64,000 nt of DNA from Streptococcus saliviloxodontae (GTDB taxonomy: Bacteria; Bacillota; Bacilli; Lactobacillales; Streptococcaceae): NCBI RefSeq assembly GCF_016908655.1, contig NZ_JAFBEI010000001.1, positions 31,604 to 95,603 of the forward strand, written 5' to 3'. This document shows, piece by piece, positions 37,424 to 46,881 of the stretch. The position numbers were made by a program, and so were the translations under genes. How positions within the stretch are numbered: position 1 is the first letter of the stretch; each line of letters opens with the position of its first letter. The notes beneath the pieces were generated by a model. It had not been told where the DNA came from. It saw only the letters and a list, made by a program, of their open reading frames with translations, and searched no databases.

Positions 37424-38518
37424 ATGCATAAGAAAGTAGCTCTATCAGAGCTTTTCTTTGATTTGGTTTATGTCTATGCCATCGGAAAATCAACAGAACT
37501 CTTGCATCACTTGTATCATGGGAGAGTTGGACTGACAAGCTTATTGATTTTTGGGGTCACTTTTTTAGTCTTGATAACCATTTGGGTTTTTCAGACCTTT
37601 TTCATCAATCTTTTTGGTAAGGATAGTCAGCGGCAACAATGGTTTCTCTATCTGGATATGGCCTTGATTTTACTCTTATCCAATAGTTTCAGTCTGTAAT
37701 GGAAGGGTAATTTTCTGCCCTTTTTACTCATCATCATGTCCTTGACAGCTAGTTTATTCTTGCAGTATTTTTTGGAGTATCGGCAGCGAACAGATTTTAG
37801 GGAAAGAGAAGTAGCTAGGTCTTACATGGCCATCTTAGCTTGGCGATTTACCTTTTTATTCATAGCTTTACTGACATTTGAGTCTTTGGACATCTATCCT
37901 TTTCTGATAGGATTTGGCATAGGACTTTTTCTCTTGTATTTTTATAGAAGAAAACTCAGTCGTCTGCCCTTAAATTATGCTCATATTTCAGAGCGTTTCA
38001 CCCTTTTGGTTATCATTGCTTTTGGTGAGATGCTAATGAGCGGCATTGCCTCTTACTTTACCTTGGAGAGTTTTTCTTTGCTATCTCCACTCGTCTTTTT
38101 GATGATTTTGCTGCTCTTTCACATCTATCGCTTTGAGTTTGACCAGCATATTCATTGTTTGCCGGCTAGCTCTCTGGGCTTGCGTTTGGTTTATGTGCAT
38201 TACCCTATTTTTTTAGGTATGGCAATCATTACAGTATCTCTGGCTTTTGTGCCCAATGAAGGGGTTGATTCTATCTTTCTTGTCAGCTTTTTCTACTTAG
38301 GATTAGGTTTGTTCTTGTTGGGGATTTTATGGCAAAATCTCTTTCACAGACCTAGAGGGAAAGAGGGAAGACAGTTAGCTTGGCGGGCTGGCTTACTATA
38401 TGGTGTCAGTCTTTCTTTGGCAATCTGGCAGGGGGACAATCGTTTTTTAGAGCTTGTCATTATAGGCTTAACCTTACTTGTCATGACTTATCTGCACCGC
38501 TATTATTCTAGAACGTAA
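37424..38518 (+). pseudogene. Low temperature requirement protein A (LtrA) family, broken by a stop codon
   Basis: A 364-codon gene for a polytopic membrane protein of the LtrA family (start MHKKVALSELFFDLVYVYAIG; internal FTLLVIIAFGEMLMSG). One in-frame TAA at 37697-37699 (codon 92) interrupts it; the frame is otherwise open before and after, and a single base change from CAA would repair it. AGGAGG precedes the ATG. It is divergent from the cysteine hydrolase and shares the duplicated operator region. The absence of further damage points to a recent mutation or a sequencing error. Confidence 0.82.
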
Positions 38519-38529
38519 AAAGTAGATAA

Positions 38530-38900
38530 AAATGAGAGTGGGACAGTAAAAACATCTGGGGGATGTTTTTAGTAAACAAATGAAGGAATTCGATTTTGTC
38601 AGCAAATTTTAGATTTTAGTAGCTGACCTGAAACAGTCTCTCCCCAGACTGTTTCACTCCCACATCCGCATAGCTCAAAAGGTTTGGGAAACCTTTTGAG
38701 GTTGCAGATAAAATCAAGCACAGCTTGATGTCAAGATAGGGCTATATGAGTTGATTTATCAACGAATTAAAGCCCACTCAGCAGTGGTTCATTGGCACTA
38801 AAGTGCCTAATGAACTATGCAGGGGAATCTCTAAGTCAGCTAAAGCTGACATAGTTTCTCCCAACCACTGCGTTTTGTGAAATTTAACTAAAAAAATTAA
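38530..38900. repeat. Array of hairpins, structured intergenic element
   Basis: There is no gene in 38519-38934. The stretch holds at least eight inverted repeats: 38548-38556/38562-38570 (9 bp); 38598-38603/38622-38627 (6 bp); 38631-38639/38646-38654 (9 bp); 38674-38685/38689-38700 (12 bp, 3-nt loop); 38713-38719/38723-38729 (7 bp); 38751-38755/38758-38762 inside 38739-38743/38771-38775; and an outer stem 38781-38789/38863-38871 enclosing 38788-38799/38802-38814 and 38835-38840/38845-38850. The left part begins with GAGTGGGACAG, which I recall from intergenic repeats of streptococci. Confidence 0.75.
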
Positions 38901-38901
38901 G

Positions 38902-38935
38902 AGGGTTAGAACTTTTGTTCCAACCCGATTTTTCT
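38902..38935. terminator. Bidirectional terminator downstream of the SufT-like gene
   Basis: Stem GGGTTAGAAC / GTTCCAACCC (one mismatch) with A and T runs on both sides. Confidence 0.8.
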
Positions 38936-39285
38936 TATTTTCCACCACGTGGACTGATCCCTAGGGCGATACGACCGTAGCGTGAGATACGAGTCATTTT
39001 CCAGACAGGATTATAGGTGATCTCAACATCGACGCTCTTGATCTCGTCAAACTGTGTCAACTTGTCGACAATCTCTGCTGGCATGGTGTCAGCACAGCCA
39101 CAGTTGGTATCTGTAAAGGTCATGAGCAGGTGGAGATGCCCTGTCTCGTCCAGATCAATCTCGTAAATCAAGCCTAGATTATACATATCCAGCTCGATTT
39201 CAGGGTCAAAAATAGTCTCAAAGGTCTCAATCAGTCGGTCTGAAAGAGCAGCTGCACGGTCATTAATGATAATATCGTCACGCAT
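38935..39285 (-). CDS. DUF59/MIP18-family metal-sulfur cluster assembly factor (SufT-like)
   Basis: A 116-residue protein of the DUF59 family, linked to iron-sulfur cluster maturation. The family pattern is clear: ETIFDPEIELDMYNLGLIY followed by TFTDTNCGCADTMP with two cysteines and VEITYNPVW. The ATG at 39285 is used because TGAGGA lies at the right distance; an ATG at 39300 has no ribosome-binding site. It stands alone, facing away from rocS. Which client enzymes it serves cannot be read; ilvD in this window is a possible Fe-S client. Confidence 0.87.
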   Translation of the reverse strand: MRDDIIINDRAAALSDRLIETFETIFDPEIELDMYNLGLIYEIDLDETGHLHLLMTFTDTNCGCADTMPAEIVDKLTQFDEIKSVDVEITYNPVWKMTRISRYGRIALGISPRGGK

Positions 39286-39381
39286 AAATAGAATCCTCAT
39301 TATTCCAAAGTGTTTTTCCTATTATGCCACAAAGTAGGATTTTTTTCAATTTGTAAAAAAGGAATTGTGTTTGACATTAAA

Positions 39382-39410
39382 TTGACAGAGGGCAGTGATT
39401 ATGTTACTAT
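39382..39410 (+). promoter_or_regulatory. rocS promoter
   Basis: TTGACA (39382-39387), 17-bp spacer, TACTAT (39405-39410) preceded by TGT. Confidence 0.78.
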
Positions 39411-39444
39411 TTTTATGAGTAAATTCAGTATAAAAGAGGGTATT

Positions 39445-39960
39445 ATGACGATTGAAAAAACAGTGAGCGAGCTAGCTGAGATTTTAGGGGTTAGCCGACA
39501 AGCAGTCAATAATCGTGTTAAAAATCTTCCAGACGAAGATCTTGAAAAAAATGACAAAGGTGTAACCGTTGTTAAGCGCAGTGGTCTTATTAAATTGGAA
39601 GAGATTTACAAAAAAACGATTTTTGAAGATGAGCCAATTGATGAAGAAACAAAGCAACGTGAAGTTTTGGAAATGTTAGTTGATGAGAAAAATAGTGAAA
39701 TTACACGTCTTTATGAGCAACTAAAAGCCAAAGATCAGCAGTTGTCTAATATGGATGAGCAACTTCGTGTTAAAGATGTTCAAATTTCTGAAAAAGATAA
39801 GCAACTAGACCAACAGCAACAATTGACATTGGCTGCAATGGAAGATAGCAAGACCTTGAAAATTGAGCTTGATGAGGCCAAAGCTGAGTTTGAAGAAATT
39901 CAAATCAAGCAAGAAGAGGAAGCTAAAAAAGGCTTCTTTGCTCGTCTTTTTGGCAAATAA
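39445..39960 (+). CDS. rocS: RocS-like chromosome segregation regulator (DUF536)
   Basis: A 171-residue protein: N-terminal helix-turn-helix (VSELAEILGVSRQAVNNRVK), a long central coiled coil (about residues 65-150, repeated KDQQLSNMDEQLRVKD pattern), and a C-terminal amphipathic, basic helix KKGFFARLFGK that looks membrane-binding. This layout matches pneumococcal RocS, a protein that links DNA, the cell membrane and the capsule tyrosine kinase in chromosome segregation. The ATG at 39445 after AAGAGGG was chosen; the frame is open 45 codons upstream through the promoter. The assignment rests on architecture, not alignment. Confidence 0.8.
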   Translation: MTIEKTVSELAEILGVSRQAVNNRVKNLPDEDLEKNDKGVTVVKRSGLIKLEEIYKKTIFEDEPIDEETKQREVLEMLVDEKNSEITRLYEQLKAKDQQLSNMDEQLRVKDVQISEKDKQLDQQQQLTLAAMEDSKTLKIELDEAKAEFEEIQIKQEEEAKKGFFARLFGK

Positions 39961-40092
39961 GCGCTTTATATTACAGTGGGGAAAGTTAGCGAAGTGTTAA
40001 CTTTTCCAGACTAGTATTACTATTTGTTTAGATAATAAGTCATATTGAGGTTTGGGGAGCGATACCCAGCCTCTCTTTTGTTAGGAGATTAT

Positions 40093-40680
40093 ATGGAACG
40101 TTTACAGGACTATGTTGCCTTTGATTTGGAGTTTAATACGGTAGAGGATAAAAGTCATATTATCCAGGTCTCCGCTGTAAAAATGAGTCAGCATAGAGAA
40201 CTTGAGCAGTTTGACAGTTACGTTTACAGTGAAGTGCCTTTGAAAAGTTTTATTAATGGTTTAACTGGTATTACATCAGAGAAACTAGCTAATGCTCCTT
40301 TACTAGAGGAGGTATTGACAGCATTTAAAGATTTTATAGGGAATAGTAAACTGGTTGGTTACAATGCTGTCAAGTCAGATTTACCCTTATTGCTAGAAAA
40401 TGGGTTAGACTTGACAGAACAATATGCGGTTGATCTGTATGATGAAGCTTTTGAACGTCGTAGTAGCGATTTAAATGGTATTGTCAATCTTAAGTTGACA
40501 ACCGTGGCAGACTTTTTGGAAATTAAAGGTAAAGGGCATGATAGTTTAGAGGATGCTCGAATGACCGCTCAAGTGTATGAGACCTTCTTGGAGCTTGATG
40601 ATAACAAAGATTATTTAAATACTCAAAAGGAAACTCATGGTGATAATCCCTTTGCAAATCTATCATCTCTATTTGATTAG
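40093..40680 (+). CDS. DEDDh-family 3'-5' exonuclease (DnaQ-like)
   Basis: A 195-residue stand-alone exonuclease domain. The catalytic acidic residues are in FDLEFNTV (ExoI), VGYNAVKSDLPLL (ExoII) and GHDSLEDARMTAQVY (ExoIII, with the His of the DEDDh type). It resembles the epsilon-like domain of DNA polymerase III but has no polymerase attached. The start at 40093 follows TTAGGAG; the frame extends upstream without a site. It follows rocS by 132 bp with a hairpin between (39979-40007). An IS element has inserted 60 bp after its stop. Confidence 0.86.
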   Translation: MERLQDYVAFDLEFNTVEDKSHIIQVSAVKMSQHRELEQFDSYVYSEVPLKSFINGLTGITSEKLANAPLLEEVLTAFKDFIGNSKLVGYNAVKSDLPLLLENGLDLTEQYAVDLYDEAFERRSSDLNGIVNLKLTTVADFLEIKGKGHDSLEDARMTAQVYETFLELDDNKDYLNTQKETHGDNPFANLSSLFD

Positions 40681-40741
40681 CTCATAGTCTTCTTGTTTAG
40701 GCAGATAGATAGGATTGTGTTAGGAGAGTACCTGATTTTTT

Positions 40742-42157
40742 GGCTCTTTGTCAACTGTAGTGGGTTGACTTATAATCAGCAGCGAGAGAGAATCAGATTG
40801 GTTCTCTCTTTTCGCAAATTCAAAGCGATGAGAATACGTTTTTTAAAGTTTTCAAAATTTCTGAAACCAAAAGCGTTGCGCTTAATGACTTTGATGAGAT
40901 TGTTAGTAGCCTCCAGTTTAGCGTTGGAATAAGGGAGTTTCATTGCATTGATAATCTTGTCCTTGTCTTTGAGAAAGGTTGAAAAAACAGTTTTGAAGAT
41001 AGGATTAACCTCCTTGATGGTACCTGAAATAAGCCCAAGGAAGTGTTCGACTTGCTTTTCCTGAAAATGAAAGAGAAGACATTGGTAGAGTTCATAGTGC
41101 TGCCTTAGCTGGTCAGAGTAGCTCAAAAGGCGTTTGACAATCTCGTGATTGGTCAAGTGCATGCGGAAGGTTGGGCGGTAAAACCGTTTATCACTGAGCT
41201 TTCGACTATCCTGCTGAATGAGCTTCCAATAACGTTTCAAGGCTCGATACTCTTGGGATCTACGGTCAAATTGGTTCATGATTTGAATGCGAAAACGGTT
41301 CATGGCACGGGACAAATGTTGGATGATGTGGAAACGATCAAGAACAATTTCCGCGTTGGGAAAGAGGGATTTGGCGATATCGTAGTAGGGGCTAAACATG
41401 TCCATGGTAATGACTTTGACGCGTTTACGAATCTTGAGAGAGTAGCGCAAGAAGTGGTCTTTGATGACAGCTTGAGTTCGTCCGTCAAGGATAGCGATAA
41501 TCTTGTTGGACTCGAAATCTTGAGCGATGAAACTCATCTTTCCCTTTTTAAAAGCATACTCATCCCAAGACATGACTTGAGGCAAGCGGCTCAAGTCAGT
41601 CTGACACTCATGGCGGTCTAGTTGTCGATAAACAGTTGAGACGGAGACAGAGAGGTCGTTTGCGATTTTGGTCATAGCCTCACGACTCATGAGTTTTTCA
41701 GTGATTTTGTGGTTAATGATGTTTGGAATCTGATGATTTTCCCTAACCAGAGACGTCTTAGCGATGGTCATTTTGCCACAGGCTTTGCATTTGAAACGAC
41801 GCTTTTTAAGGCGGATGAGAACTTTGAAGCCCACCGTTTCAAGGTAGGGGATCTTACAAGGTTTCTGGAAATCGTACTTAGCCATCTGTCCTTGACAGGC
41901 AGGACATTTAGGAGGGTTGTAATCCAATTTGGCATGGTATTCTCTGTGAGTGGTGAATGTTTCCATTTTTTCATCAAAAACGATGTTAGGGTCTTTGATA
42001 CTGAGTGATTCTTTGATATAATTTTGTAGTTCCATGTGACACTTTCTAATGATGGTTTAGTCGCTTTTCATTATAAGTCATGTGGGACTTTTTTCATACC
42101 GCTAAAAAGCCCTACAATATCTGAATGAGATTTACCCACTACAGATATTATAGAGCC
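40742..42157 (-). mobile_element. Intact ISL3-family insertion sequence, 1416 bp
   Basis: Terminal inverted repeats start with GGCTCT and share CTGTAGTGGGT at both ends (imperfect, about 24 bp). The 8-bp direct repeat GATTTTTT flanks it at 40734-40741 and 42158-42165, the target size known for ISL3-family elements. It carries one complete transposase. A second copy begins at 63907. Confidence 0.93.
40776..42035 (-). CDS. ISL3-family transposase
   Basis: A 419-residue DDE transposase of the ISL3 family (IS1167/IS1193-like). The N-terminal zinc-finger region has CPACQG and CKACGK pairs; a helix-turn-helix (SVSVSTVYRQL) follows, then the catalytic core with Asp in SWDEYAF and DMFSPYY and Glu in NAKLEATNNLIKVIKR. 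The frame is uninterrupted, so the element may be active. The start has only a weak ribosome-binding site (AGAAAG), typical of transposases. Confidence 0.93.
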   Translation of the reverse strand: MELQNYIKESLSIKDPNIVFDEKMETFTTHREYHAKLDYNPPKCPACQGQMAKYDFQKPCKIPYLETVGFKVLIRLKKRRFKCKACGKMTIAKTSLVRENHQIPNIINHKITEKLMSREAMTKIANDLSVSVSTVYRQLDRHECQTDLSRLPQVMSWDEYAFKKGKMSFIAQDFESNKIIAILDGRTQAVIKDHFLRYSLKIRKRVKVITMDMFSPYYDIAKSLFPNAEIVLDRFHIIQHLSRAMNRFRIQIMNQFDRRSQEYRALKRYWKLIQQDSRKLSDKRFYRPTFRMHLTNHEIVKRLLSYSDQLRQHYELYQCLLFHFQEKQVEHFLGLISGTIKEVNPIFKTVFSTFLKDKDKIINAMKLPYSNAKLEATNNLIKVIKRNAFGFRNFENFKKRILIALNLRKERTNLILSRC

Positions 42158-42185
42158 GATTTTTTAAGTAACTGACAGAAAAGAG

Positions 42186-42246
42186 AAAAAGAGTTTGACA
42201 GATACCTATGACTCAGTCATTGAGGTTATCTATCAAGCTCTTTTTA
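42186..42246 (-). terminator. Terminator after the glucan-binding protein gene
   Basis: A long imperfect stem (AAAAAGAG and CTCTTTTT at its ends, ATCTATCAA inside) overlaps the gene's last bases. Confidence 0.7.
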
Positions 42247-43917
42247 GATCTCTGTTGCGACACCATTTGCATCAAACTGGTAAGTTTTACCGTTGATACG
42301 ACGTGTTTCATTTTTTACGCGGGCACCGCTATTATCATCGTAGTAGTATTTCTTTCCATCAAGTGTGACAAAATCACCTTTAACTTGGATGTTTGTGCGT
42401 TCGTCAAAATAAACATCTTGGTTGTCAATGGTTTTTGCACCACTGACACGTCTTCCATTTTCATCGAAATAGTACCAATGATTATCAATAAGGACATACT
42501 GACTTTGAGCGCGTGCTCCAGTATCTTTATCGTAGTAGTAGTAGGCAAAGTTGTTGTCAGCCCTGTAGAAATAGTTACCATTAGAAGCCTTCGTCCAAGT
42601 TGGTTGATAAGTCAATTCGCCTTTGATTTGTCTACCATAGGTATCAAAGAATAGTGTCTGATTATTGTAGAGTTGAGCACCTCGGACTGTTTCACCATCT
42701 TCATCTAGGTAATACCATTTGCCTTCATACTCAACAAAACGATTTTTCCACATGGCACCTGTATCTGGATCATAGTAGTGACCAGTGTAAGGGTTTTGAT
42801 TTTCAAAATCTCCCTTAACTTGACTACCATCTTTATTGAAATAAACAGAAACACCGTCAATTGTCTGGCTTCCTGTTAAGGCTTTACCATCTGAACCAGC
42901 GTAATACCATTTGCCGTCTTCAGTGTAGTATTGATTTTTGTAAGTAGGGTTTGACAAGCGTGTGCCGACGCCATCTTTATCAAAGTAGTAGTCAACACCA
43001 TCAAGTGTCACTTTTTGACTGGTAGTAGGGTAGTTGTTTTGGAAATAGTAAGTTTTCCCATCAATAACTTGAAGTCCATTAACAGCCTTACCATCTGTAC
43101 CGATGAAGGCTTGTCTGATCATGGCAGTACCGCGTGGGAACTTGAAGGCAACGCTAACCCATTTAGGACCGTAGACTTTTTTTCCAGATTTACTATCAAA
43201 ATAGCTTAAGCTACCATCTTCATTTTCGATGAGGCTTCCTTTAGCTTGACGGCCACTATCGTAGAAGTAATACTCGTCACCGTCAATCGTTTGGAAACCT
43301 TTTACATTTTTGCCATTAGCCTTGTAAGCCCAGTAGTAGTCGGTATCGCCTGAAGGATATGTCCAGCTACCGGCAGAAATCCACTGACCTTTATCAAGTT
43401 TTCCCGTATCGCTATCTGCAAAGTAGGTTGTTCCATCAATAATAACAGATCCCCCTTTTTGTTGGCTACCGTCCTCATTGAAGTAGTAACTTGTCCCATC
43501 AATGGTTTGTTGTCCTGTTAGAGGTTTCCCATCTTCATTGTAGTAATACCATTTTCCATCATTTCCAACCCATCCCTGTGTTTTAGTTTCAGCTTGTTTA
43601 GAATCTGTGGTAGTTGTTGCTTCGGCCTCAGTCTCAGTCTCAGTCTCAGAAGTGGTAGTTGTCTCTGTTTCAGTTTCAGTTGATAGTTCAGATGACGTTG
43701 CTTCTCCTTCGGTCGTCGATTGGATGCTAGTTGTTTCTGACTGTGCTGATGTAGCTGAACTTGTTTCAGTTGTAACAGTAGTTGACTCGCTTGTCTGATC
43801 CTCAGCTAGTGTCAATGTAGCCCCTTGGCTAAGGATAGCCAAACTTAGGGCACTGACTGTTGCTAAGCTGATAATGGACTTCTTAGAAGTTTTCAAACGA
43901 AATTGATTTTTCTTCAT
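42244..43917 (-). CDS. Secreted glucan/cell-wall-binding repeat protein
   Basis: A 557-residue secreted protein: signal peptide (about 1-38, ending TLAED), a Ser/Thr/Glu-rich linker to about residue 115 with many ETET and TSS runs, then tandem aromatic repeats (WYYYNEDGKPLTG, YYFNEDGSQQKG) of the choline/glucan-binding type to the C-terminus. There is no catalytic domain and no LPXTG motif, so it should bind the wall or glucan by its repeats. The start is the ATG at 43917 after AAAGGAGAG; an upstream frame extension crosses the promoter. Similar repeats form the C-terminal domain of glucosyltransferases. Binding to glucan rather than choline is inferred. Confidence 0.85.
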   Translation of the reverse strand: MKKNQFRLKTSKKSIISLATVSALSLAILSQGATLTLAEDQTSESTTVTTETSSATSAQSETTSIQSTTEGEATSSELSTETETETTTTSETETETEAEATTTTDSKQAETKTQGWVGNDGKWYYYNEDGKPLTGQQTIDGTSYYFNEDGSQQKGGSVIIDGTTYFADSDTGKLDKGQWISAGSWTYPSGDTDYYWAYKANGKNVKGFQTIDGDEYYFYDSGRQAKGSLIENEDGSLSYFDSKSGKKVYGPKWVSVAFKFPRGTAMIRQAFIGTDGKAVNGLQVIDGKTYYFQNNYPTTSQKVTLDGVDYYFDKDGVGTRLSNPTYKNQYYTEDGKWYYAGSDGKALTGSQTIDGVSVYFNKDGSQVKGDFENQNPYTGHYYDPDTGAMWKNRFVEYEGKWYYLDEDGETVRGAQLYNNQTLFFDTYGRQIKGELTYQPTWTKASNGNYFYRADNNFAYYYYDKDTGARAQSQYVLIDNHWYYFDENGRRVSGAKTIDNQDVYFDERTNIQVKGDFVTLDGKKYYYDDNSGARVKNETRRINGKTYQFDANGVATEI

Positions 43918-43972
43918 AAAACTCTCCTTTGATAATATCTCTGAGAAAATAATTAGAATTAACGACATCTTT

Positions 43973-44000
43973 ATTATACCTAAAATTCAGAAAATTTCAA
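43973..44000 (-). promoter_or_regulatory. Promoter of the glucan-binding protein gene
   Basis: On the minus strand: TTGAAA (44000-43995), 16-bp spacer, TATAAT (43978-43973) preceded by AGG. Confidence 0.65.
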
Positions 44001-44130
44001 TATTGCATTGTTATTTATCTTACATAAAATACCATTATTCCTTATTTTTGAATAATATAGAGTAAGCAGAGGAGTTACGAGCCTTTATTTATTAAAAGAA
44101 GGACTATGAGACTGTCATAAATGAGAAGTA

Positions 44131-44181
44131 AAAAAGAGAAGTAAAGATGGCCTAGTATAAGCTATCTTTACTTCTCTTTTG
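44131..44181 (-). terminator. Terminator after ybaB
   Basis: A long stem AAAAGAGAAGTAAAGAT with its complement ATCTTTACTTCTCTTTT, flanked by A and T runs. Confidence 0.9.
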
Positions 44182-44193
44182 ATGGACAAATGA

Positions 44194-44493
44194 TTAAAAT
44201 GGTAATTTTCCAGTAAAGGCACCAAGAGTTTTTTTCGTTGCTTCATCAACTTGAGTCATCGCATCATTGAGTGCTTGAATCGTCATATCTGATAAGGTTT
44301 CAATATCATCTGGGTCAACAACTGCAGGATTGAAGCTGATATTAGTAACTTTTTTATCACCAGTCACTTCAACTTGTACTAAATCTTGAGCAGATTTTCC
44401 ATAAAAAGTTGTAGCTGCTAGTTCAGCTTGCTTAGACTCCATTTGCTTTTGGAGCTTCTGAGCTTGTTTCATCATATTTTGCATATTCATCAT
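44194..44493 (-). CDS. YbaB/EbfC-family nucleoid-associated protein
   Basis: A 99-residue DNA-binding protein of the YbaB/EbfC family, usually a dimer that coats DNA. The sequence starts [18 protein letters not shown], typical for streptococci, and the central helices and strands ([20 protein letters not shown]) are conserved. Two adjacent ATG codons are possible starts; AAAGGA is rather far upstream. It lies between pepX and the glucan-binding protein gene on the same strand, but with its own terminator. It is not beside dnaX-recR, the common location in other phyla. Confidence 0.92.
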   Translation of the reverse strand: MMNMQNMMKQAQKLQKQMESKQAELAATTFYGKSAQDLVQVEVTGDKKVTNISFNPAVVDPDDIETLSDMTIQALNDAMTQVDEATKKTLGAFTGKLPF

Positions 44494-44586
44494 AAGATTT
44501 TCTAGATTCCTTTCGTTTAGGAGTTTATTGCCTTTGACAACTATGTTATTATACCATATTTATGCTTTGATAGAAAAAGTGTCTTA

Positions 44587-46863
44587 TCAGTTCAATGGTA
44601 ATAGAAGTTGAGCCTCTGTCCAGTCAAGACGGAGTGTGTAGTCGCTATTGTCTCTGACAGTGTGTTCAAAGTCAGTGGTGTACAATACAAGGCGTAGTGT
44701 GTTTTCTTTTGTTAGTTGATAAATGGTTGGTTGCAGTTCAAATTCAATCGTCATCCATTCATCCTTAGAGATATCTTCGATGGTTAGAAGGTCATGTCTA
44801 TTTTGGAGGTTGAGGTGCCCTTTAGTAATCAAACGGTTTTCCGCTTGTGAAAATGGTAATTCACGAAGCGGCTCTTCTTTGAAGTGTCGTCCATTGTCTA
44901 CAGAGCCCCTACCAGTGATAGCTGGGATAGGCTGTAGGTATTTTTGGGTTCCGATTTCTAGTAGTTGCGCTGAGAGAAGACCTTTTGATTCTGATGATTT
45001 GAGTGTGAGATTAAGCTTAATGCGGCCATTAATCAACAAATCCTTATCAAGAGTGATGTCGATGCTGATAGCATTGGCTTTTTGTGCCACTAAATCAGCT
45101 TTGAAACCTTGATAATGTTTACTGTAACGCGCGAATTTTTCCTCGTTATAGTGATTTGAAATCAATGTATCTGGACTGCTTAGCGGGATCGTATGATAAG
45201 TAGAATCTCCTCCAAAATGGTCTAAAATTTGCCATGTTTGCTCGGTACGATTGTTTTGCCAAATGATAGCTGGTAATTGAAAGTTACTGGTGTAACCTAG
45301 CAGTTTTTGGCTAATAAGGGCATTCATACTTTCTCTAAAGTCAATGGATTGCCAGGCATTCATATAGACATGGGAACCATTGTGGAAGAAAAGGTGCTTT
45401 TTAAGATTACTAGGTAGAGCATTAAACATATTAAAAACATGAATCGGCTTGACATTCCAGTCTTGGCTACCGTGAGTAAAGACAACCTCAGCTTTAACTT
45501 TATCGGCTTGTGGCAAGTAGTTGCGATCATGCCAAAACTGGTTATAATCCCCAGTTTGACGGTCAATAGCAAGGCTAAGATGATCCAAGTATTTTTGATA
45601 GTGTTTTTGCTGACGGAGGTATTCACCTGCAAGCAAGGCGCGTGAATAGGTGAATTCTGTCAAGGTATCAAGGTCTTCACCAGGGTATCCACCAGGGCTG
45701 CAAACGAGCCCATTTTCACGATAGTAGTCGTACCAAGAGGAAATCCCTGCTTCTGCAATGACTAGCTCTAAGCCGTCAACCCCAGTTGTTGCCAGAGCAT
45801 TAGACATGGTACCAAGGTAAGATAGACCTGTGGTAACAACTTTACCAGATGCCCAGTTAGCTTCGATACTTCTTTGGCGACTATGATCGGTATAAGCAAT
45901 TGCTCGACCATTTAGCCAGTCAATAACGGCTTTGTAGGCTTGGACTTGTTGGTAATCACCACTAGTCATTAGACCTTGCGAGTTGAGCGTGCCTATGCCT
46001 GAGACGTAGATATTAGCTAATCCACGAGCTAGAAAATAATCATTTAAGGTATAGCTAGAACAGTGGCTAAAGCTCTCTTCACTCTCTGTTACAAGATCAG
46101 CCTTATTTACTTCTTTTATTAGTTTGGGCTGAGTTGCTTCGTGTAGGGATATTTTGGTAGCGGTTTTGACTTCTAGCTCCCCCTCCATCTGATGAGTTCG
46201 TTTATCACTGGCAGGCTCATTAACTCCTTGGTGGTAAGGGCTTGCTGTCATTGTGCTAGCTAACTTATAGTGGGTTTTAGGACGCAGAATGTTGACCTTT
46301 ACCAAATCTGTCTGTCCATCACCATCGCTATCAATTTGACTATCAACATAGACAACTTCACGGATTAAATTATTGGTGTCGAAGGTAGCTAAGCTTTTGC
46401 CATTGAAGAAGAAATAATCATTGCTGACAGGTAGGAGTCCTTTTGATACCAACTGATCGATTAGAGTAGCACCAGCTAAGCTTTTGCAGGCTAGAAGGTG
46501 ATGCAGTTGCAAGATGATATGAGTCTCAGAGATAGGGAAATTGATGTCCTGCAGGTAGCTCTCTAAATTGGTAAAATCAACATTTGGAATAAAGCCGAGG
46601 AGTTGTAAGGCAACCATTTGGAAGACTGTACTGTCAAGCTCACGTTCTGACTGGAAGAAGGTGAGGAGATCAGTGTCCCAATCAGCAATCCATTGAGCTA
46701 GGGCGTAGTCTGTGTTCTTGTAATTAAAGAAGGTCTTTCGAACAAAAAGTTCTAAGTTTTTTTTGTCAGAAAAATCAAGAGAAACCTCAAATCCCAAGCT
46801 ATTTAGCTCTTTAACAGCATCTTCGAGACTTGTCTTGATATACGAAAATTGATTGTAACGCAT
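44587..46863 (-). CDS. pepX: Xaa-Pro dipeptidyl-peptidase
   Basis: A 758-residue cytoplasmic serine peptidase that releases X-Pro dipeptides from proline-rich peptides, important for growth on milk and salivary proteins. The nucleophile is in [13 protein letters not shown] (about residue 347); Asp in [11 protein letters not shown] and His in FHNGSHVYM complete the triad. The N-terminal helical dimerisation domain and C-terminal jelly-roll domain give the usual PepX length. It starts 18 bp after a Crp/Fnr-family gene, so the two are probably cotranscribed. Confidence 0.95.
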   Translation of the reverse strand: MRYNQFSYIKTSLEDAVKELNSLGFEVSLDFSDKKNLELFVRKTFFNYKNTDYALAQWIADWDTDLLTFFQSERELDSTVFQMVALQLLGFIPNVDFTNLESYLQDINFPISETHIILQLHHLLACKSLAGATLIDQLVSKGLLPVSNDYFFFNGKSLATFDTNNLIREVVYVDSQIDSDGDGQTDLVKVNILRPKTHYKLASTMTASPYHQGVNEPASDKRTHQMEGELEVKTATKISLHEATQPKLIKEVNKADLVTESEESFSHCSSYTLNDYFLARGLANIYVSGIGTLNSQGLMTSGDYQQVQAYKAVIDWLNGRAIAYTDHSRQRSIEANWASGKVVTTGLSYLGTMSNALATTGVDGLELVIAEAGISSWYDYYRENGLVCSPGGYPGEDLDTLTEFTYSRALLAGEYLRQQKHYQKYLDHLSLAIDRQTGDYNQFWHDRNYLPQADKVKAEVVFTHGSQDWNVKPIHVFNMFNALPSNLKKHLFFHNGSHVYMNAWQSIDFRESMNALISQKLLGYTSNFQLPAIIWQNNRTEQTWQILDHFGGDSTYHTIPLSSPDTLISNHYNEEKFARYSKHYQGFKADLVAQKANAISIDITLDKDLLINGRIKLNLTLKSSESKGLLSAQLLEIGTQKYLQPIPAITGRGSVDNGRHFKEEPLRELPFSQAENRLITKGHLNLQNRHDLLTIEDISKDEWMTIEFELQPTIYQLTKENTLRLVLYTTDFEHTVRDNSDYTLRLDWTEAQLLLPLN

Positions 46864-46881
46864 AGTGCATCCTCCTGCAGG

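Noticed and set aside
38530..38935. CRISPR or tRNA cluster in the hairpin-rich intergenic region
   Set aside because: Hairpins differ in sequence and size, with no repeated unit and no cloverleaf or CCA-type ends.
42208..42654. A 148-codon open frame antisense to the glucan-binding repeats
   Set aside because: Cys/Val/Ile-rich reading created by the repeat codons on the other strand; no initiation signals.
42300..43600. Tandem repeats that might suggest a CRISPR array
   Set aside because: The period is set by amino-acid repeats in an open reading frame; copies are imperfect and there are no uniform spacers or cas genes.
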